Positions 61,506 to 64,000 of a stretch of 64,000 nucleotides of DNA are shown in pieces. A program made the translations under genes and the position numbers. Source of the DNA: Bacteroidota bacterium (GTDB lineage Bacteria > Bacteroidota > Bacteroidia > Cytophagales > Cyclobacteriaceae); NCBI GenBank assembly GCA_016191555.1, contig JACPVX010000041.1:62001-126000 (forward strand), read 5' to 3'. The notes under the pieces are model-generated. The model was not told where the DNA came from, ran no database searches, and saw only the letters and a program-made list of their open reading frames with translations. The first letter of the stretch is position 1; each line of letters opens with the position of its first letter.

Positions 61506-62468
61506 ATGCGGGAAGCGGCATTCGTAAAGCAAAACGCTAACCGGTGGCAGGATTATGAAAAACAAATTCTGAGAGGAGAATTGTCTCCTGACGCGAAGGC
61601 GGATTTATTTATTCAACTTACGGATGACCTATCGTTTGCCCAAACACAATACCCAACAAGCGAAACAACTGCGTACCTGAATCAACTCGCTTCTCGAGTT
61701 CATCAGAGTATTTATAAAACCAAAAGAGAAGAGCAGAATCGCTTCATTACCTATTGGACGCGGGAGATTCCACTGCTTTTCGCTTCGTTGCGCAAGCCCA
61801 TGTTTTATTCGTTGGTGATTACACTAATCGCTACTGCCATCGGGGCGGTTTCAGCCATTCAGGACGAAACATTTGTTCGTCTCATTATGGGTGATGGATA
61901 CGTGAATATGACTCTAGAGAACATCAAAAATGGAAATGTCACAGGCGTTTATGGATCGTCCGATCAGGTGAACATGTTCTTTGCCATTACTTTTAACAAC
62001 ATTCGTGTTTCATTTTACGCATTTGCCATGGGAATCTTCTTTTCATTTGGAACCGGATACATACTCTTTCGAAACGGAGTTATGTTGGGGGCTTTCTTCA
62101 CACTCTTTTACCAGCATAGTTTATTAACTGATTCCATTTTAGTGGTGATGCTTCATGGCACGCTCGAAATATCAGCCATTATTTTGGCTGGCGGTGCCGG
62201 TTTGCGGATGGGAAACAGCATCCTATTTCCAGGCACGTATAGTCGACTCGATTCTTTCAAGGCAGGAGCGAAAGATGGATTGAAGGTGGTGATGGGCTTG
62301 ATGCCCGTTTTCATTGTAGCTGGATTTATAGAATCGTTTGTAACCCGTTATGCTAATATGCCTACAGTAATCAAAGGCGCAATTATTCTGGCATCGCTCA
62401 GCTTTATCATTTATTACTTTTTTATTCTACCTGTTATCTTATCAAAAAAATATGTTTCAAAAAATTGA
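61506..62468 (+). CDS. SpoIIM-like (stage II sporulation protein M family) membrane protein
   Basis: 320 residues. Polar N-terminus (about 1-95), then about five hydrophobic segments (FYSLVITLIATAIGAVSAI, FFAITFNNIRVSFYAFAMGIFFSFGTGYILFRNGVMLGAFF, EISAIILAGGAGLRMGNSILFPG). The long cytoplasmic lead and the NN-R-S/GIFFSFGTG segment match the SpoIIM family in non-sporulating bacteria. It overlaps the next gene by 17 bases. In Bacteroidota such genes stand with RDD, DUF4129 and MoxR/DUF58 genes. Confidence 0.88.
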   Translation: MREAAFVKQNANRWQDYEKQILRGELSPDAKADLFIQLTDDLSFAQTQYPTSETTAYLNQLASRVHQSIYKTKREEQNRFITYWTREIPLLFASLRKPMFYSLVITLIATAIGAVSAIQDETFVRLIMGDGYVNMTLENIKNGNVTGVYGSSDQVNMFFAITFNNIRVSFYAFAMGIFFSFGTGYILFRNGVMLGAFFTLFYQHSLLTDSILVVMLHGTLEISAIILAGGAGLRMGNSILFPGTYSRLDSFKAGAKDGLKVVMGLMPVFIVAGFIESFVTRYANMPTVIKGAIILASLSFIIYYFFILPVILSKKYVSKN

Positions 62469-63351
62469 CCTAAGGCGTACACGCGATTTTAGTGAGAAGA
62501 TCAATATTACTTTTGAGTTTGGCCGTCAAAATTTAAAACCGCTCGGGAAAGCGCTACTTTACATTACCGGCCCATTCATTGTCCTTCAAGGTTTGTTTAA
62601 TGGCCTTTATCAAAAAGAGATTTTGGGAAAGGGTGGCCTGCGTGGCTTAGAATTATTCAGTGGTGGCTCAGATGCGGTAATGTGGCTCGGCATTACTTAT
62701 ATTTTCATTTTGTTCGGGTATGTGTCGTCACTCATTGTGGTGTATGAATATCTACGCCTGTATGAAGCGCGCGTTGATGACCGCACCATCGAAGTGACGG
62801 AATTATGGAATGAAGTAAAAGGCAACTACTTGCCCATGATTGGCTCGCTGTTTATCATGCTTATTCTTATCTTTTTAGGATTTATACTATTGATTTTGCC
62901 AGGCATTTATTTAGCGGTAGTCTTTTCATTAATTCCGCCCCTTATGATCATTGAAAAAATGGGGTTTAGCGATGCGTTGAGCAGGGCATTTAAAATTATT
63001 AGTGAAAAATGGTGGAGTACCTTCGGTTTGATTTTTATTATGGGAATTATTGTTGGATTTATGGCGCTCATTTTTAGTGTGCCCCAAGCAATTTTTACTT
63101 TTCTAATGGCGATGCATGGAACCGACACTTCCATCGAGATACCCCTTTGGCAGGATGCCGGAATGATCATCAGCTCGGTTCTTTATTCAACAGGAGCTGG
63201 CCTCTTGCAATCACTTATTTTTATGTCACTTGCCTTTCAAATGTATAACTTGATTGAACGAAAAGAAGCCAAAGGTTTGATGAGCAAGCTGGAAAGTTTT
63301 GGGAAATCGGCTGAGCCGCAAAAGAGCACGGACGCGAATGAGACGTATTAG
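62452..63351 (+). CDS. Multi-pass membrane protein (glycerophosphodiester-membrane-domain-like)
   Basis: 299 residues, five to six hydrophobic segments: FIVLQGLFNGLY, WLGITYIFILFGYVSSLIVV, GSLFIMLILIFLGFILLILPGIYLAVVFSLIPPLMIIE, STFGLIFIMGIIVGFMALIF. The pattern LPGIYLAVVFSLIPPLMIIEKMGFSDALSRAFKI resembles the membrane domain seen in GPDPase_memb/YciC-like proteins. Function unknown. Overlaps the SpoIIM gene by 17 and the DUF4129 gene by 14 bases, so the three are one operon. Confidence 0.8.
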   Translation: MFQKIDLRRTRDFSEKINITFEFGRQNLKPLGKALLYITGPFIVLQGLFNGLYQKEILGKGGLRGLELFSGGSDAVMWLGITYIFILFGYVSSLIVVYEYLRLYEARVDDRTIEVTELWNEVKGNYLPMIGSLFIMLILIFLGFILLILPGIYLAVVFSLIPPLMIIEKMGFSDALSRAFKIISEKWWSTFGLIFIMGIIVGFMALIFSVPQAIFTFLMAMHGTDTSIEIPLWQDAGMIISSVLYSTGAGLLQSLIFMSLAFQMYNLIERKEAKGLMSKLESFGKSAEPQKSTDANETY

Positions 63352-64000
63352 TTTTTTATTTCTGCTCTATTGTCTTTGTTCAACTCCGGGTGTTGCGCTA
63401 ACCTCTGCCAACGACTCAACGTACGTAGAACGCCAATTCTCGGAAAAGAAAATTGAATCCTTTAAAGCAGATTCAGAATTTATCTATGGCCGCCCCAAGC
63501 AAGTAGGATCTTTTTGGGATAGGATCATCTATTGGATTCTAGAAGCCATTGGTCGCATTATTTATTTTACTACCAACACCTTTCTTGGGAAGGTATTACT
63601 TTATGGCGGTTGTATTGCTCTGCTAATTTATGTAGTGCTTAGGTTGCTGAATATTGATGCTAAAAATCTTTTTTTCAAAACTTCCGGGTCTTCGGTGAAT
63701 GTAAGCGCAATCCATGAAAACATCCATGAATTGGATTTTGATAAACTGATCGCTCAAGCTGTGGAAAAACGAGAATATCGTGAAGCGGTGCGTCTTACAT
63801 TTCTTTATTCACTTAAAAAACTAGCCGATGCAAATCTGATCAAGTGGGTTCCCGGCAAAACTAATGATGACTATTTGCGAGAAATCAAAAATCACCCTTC
63901 ATTGCCTCGCATCATGGAGTTGCGCTACTATTTTGACTATGCTTGGTATGGTCATTTTGAAATCGACTCGGTCACCTACAATTCCATCCGCAACGCCTTT
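63338..64000 (+). CDS. DUF4129-like membrane protein (3' end beyond window)
   Basis: Open from ATG 63338 to the window end, 221 codons without stop. Signal-like start MRRISFLFLLYCLCSTPGVALT, one helix at about 85-104 (GKVLLYGGCIALLIYVVLRLL), then a cytoplasmic helical part with FDKLIAQAVEKREYREAVRLTFLYSLKKLADANLIKWVPGKTNDDYLREI, the DUF4129 core (transglutaminase-linked family C-terminal). It extends the SpoIIM-membrane-protein operon and overlaps it by 14 bases; MoxR and DUF58 genes may follow outside the window. Confidence 0.82.
   Translation, partial: MRRISFLFLLYCLCSTPGVALTSANDSTYVERQFSEKKIESFKADSEFIYGRPKQVGSFWDRIIYWILEAIGRIIYFTTNTFLGKVLLYGGCIALLIYVVLRLLNIDAKNLFFKTSGSSVNVSAIHENIHELDFDKLIAQAVEKREYREAVRLTFLYSLKKLADANLIKWVPGKTNDDYLREIKNHPSLPRIMELRYYFDYAWYGHFEIDSVTYNSIRNAF

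Overview
The window looks like chromosomal DNA of a Bacteroidota member, most likely a Cytophagales-type organism; the lineage is inferred from gene content, not from a marker search. Pointers are the LruC-domain lipoprotein, YHYH proteins, a SprT-like protein, Rho with a long N/Q-rich disordered insert, TANNTTTG-type -7 promoter boxes before both tRNA genes, and many lipobox proteins. Coding density is high and no prophage, insertion sequence, CRISPR array or rRNA operon was seen.

Region 1 (1-8.8 kb) opens with a small-molecule/stress island: a cut membrane or secreted protein, a GyrI-like binding protein and a DoxX-like protein on the minus strand. Next come an OmpA-family protein and a WYL regulator; TGTCA-type repeats at 965-1039 are candidate operators. 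A shortened TSUP transporter follows. Then a minus-strand cluster runs from an ECF sigma factor through a small membrane protein (candidate anti-sigma factor), a CpxP/Spy-like protein, two YHYH lipoproteins, an unrecognised membrane-anchored protein and a MORN-repeat lipoprotein to an SCO1/SenC copper chaperone. This is the best candidate for an uncharacterised envelope, probably copper-linked, system.

Region 2 (8.9-22.9 kb) is mostly housekeeping: a GH-like lipoprotein, an OmpL-like porin next to the ammonium transporter, prolyl oligopeptidase, a TspO-like protein, a DUF2461 protein, an SDR oxidoreductase, serS, rho, and a family 2 glycosyltransferase whose N-terminal membrane helix is a separate overlapping small ORF.

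Region 3 (23-45.4 kb) is a Wzx/Wzy-type exopolysaccharide locus framed by phosphorelay genes. On the left are a GAF-PAS hybrid kinase with REC and Hpt, a lone receiver and a LytTR regulator. Then come an LruC lipoprotein, a half-length TolC-like protein, a Wzc-like co-polymerase with a degenerate kinase domain, glycosyltransferases, Wzy and Wzx. A convergent minus-strand operon holds a sugar transferase (priming enzyme), UDP-glucose dehydrogenase, glycosyltransferases and an acyltransferase. On the right are a lone Hpt protein and a receiver domain with a C-terminal membrane helix. All four upstream regions carry copies of a motif, TTSGWCTAAW, in pairs offset by 20-21 bp. This suggests that one regulator, plausibly the LytTR protein, governs the whole locus.

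Region 4 (45.4-64 kb) is core metabolism and maintenance: a DEAD-box helicase, dihydroorotase, tRNA-His, a heptose kinase, an aminotransferase, VapBC, recR, clpS, an SSS symporter, initiator tRNA, era, der, SprT-like, murQ with an amino-sugar kinase, cytochrome b5-like, RDD, M19 dipeptidase, SpoIIM-like, and the beginning of a DUF4129-type gene cut by the window end.
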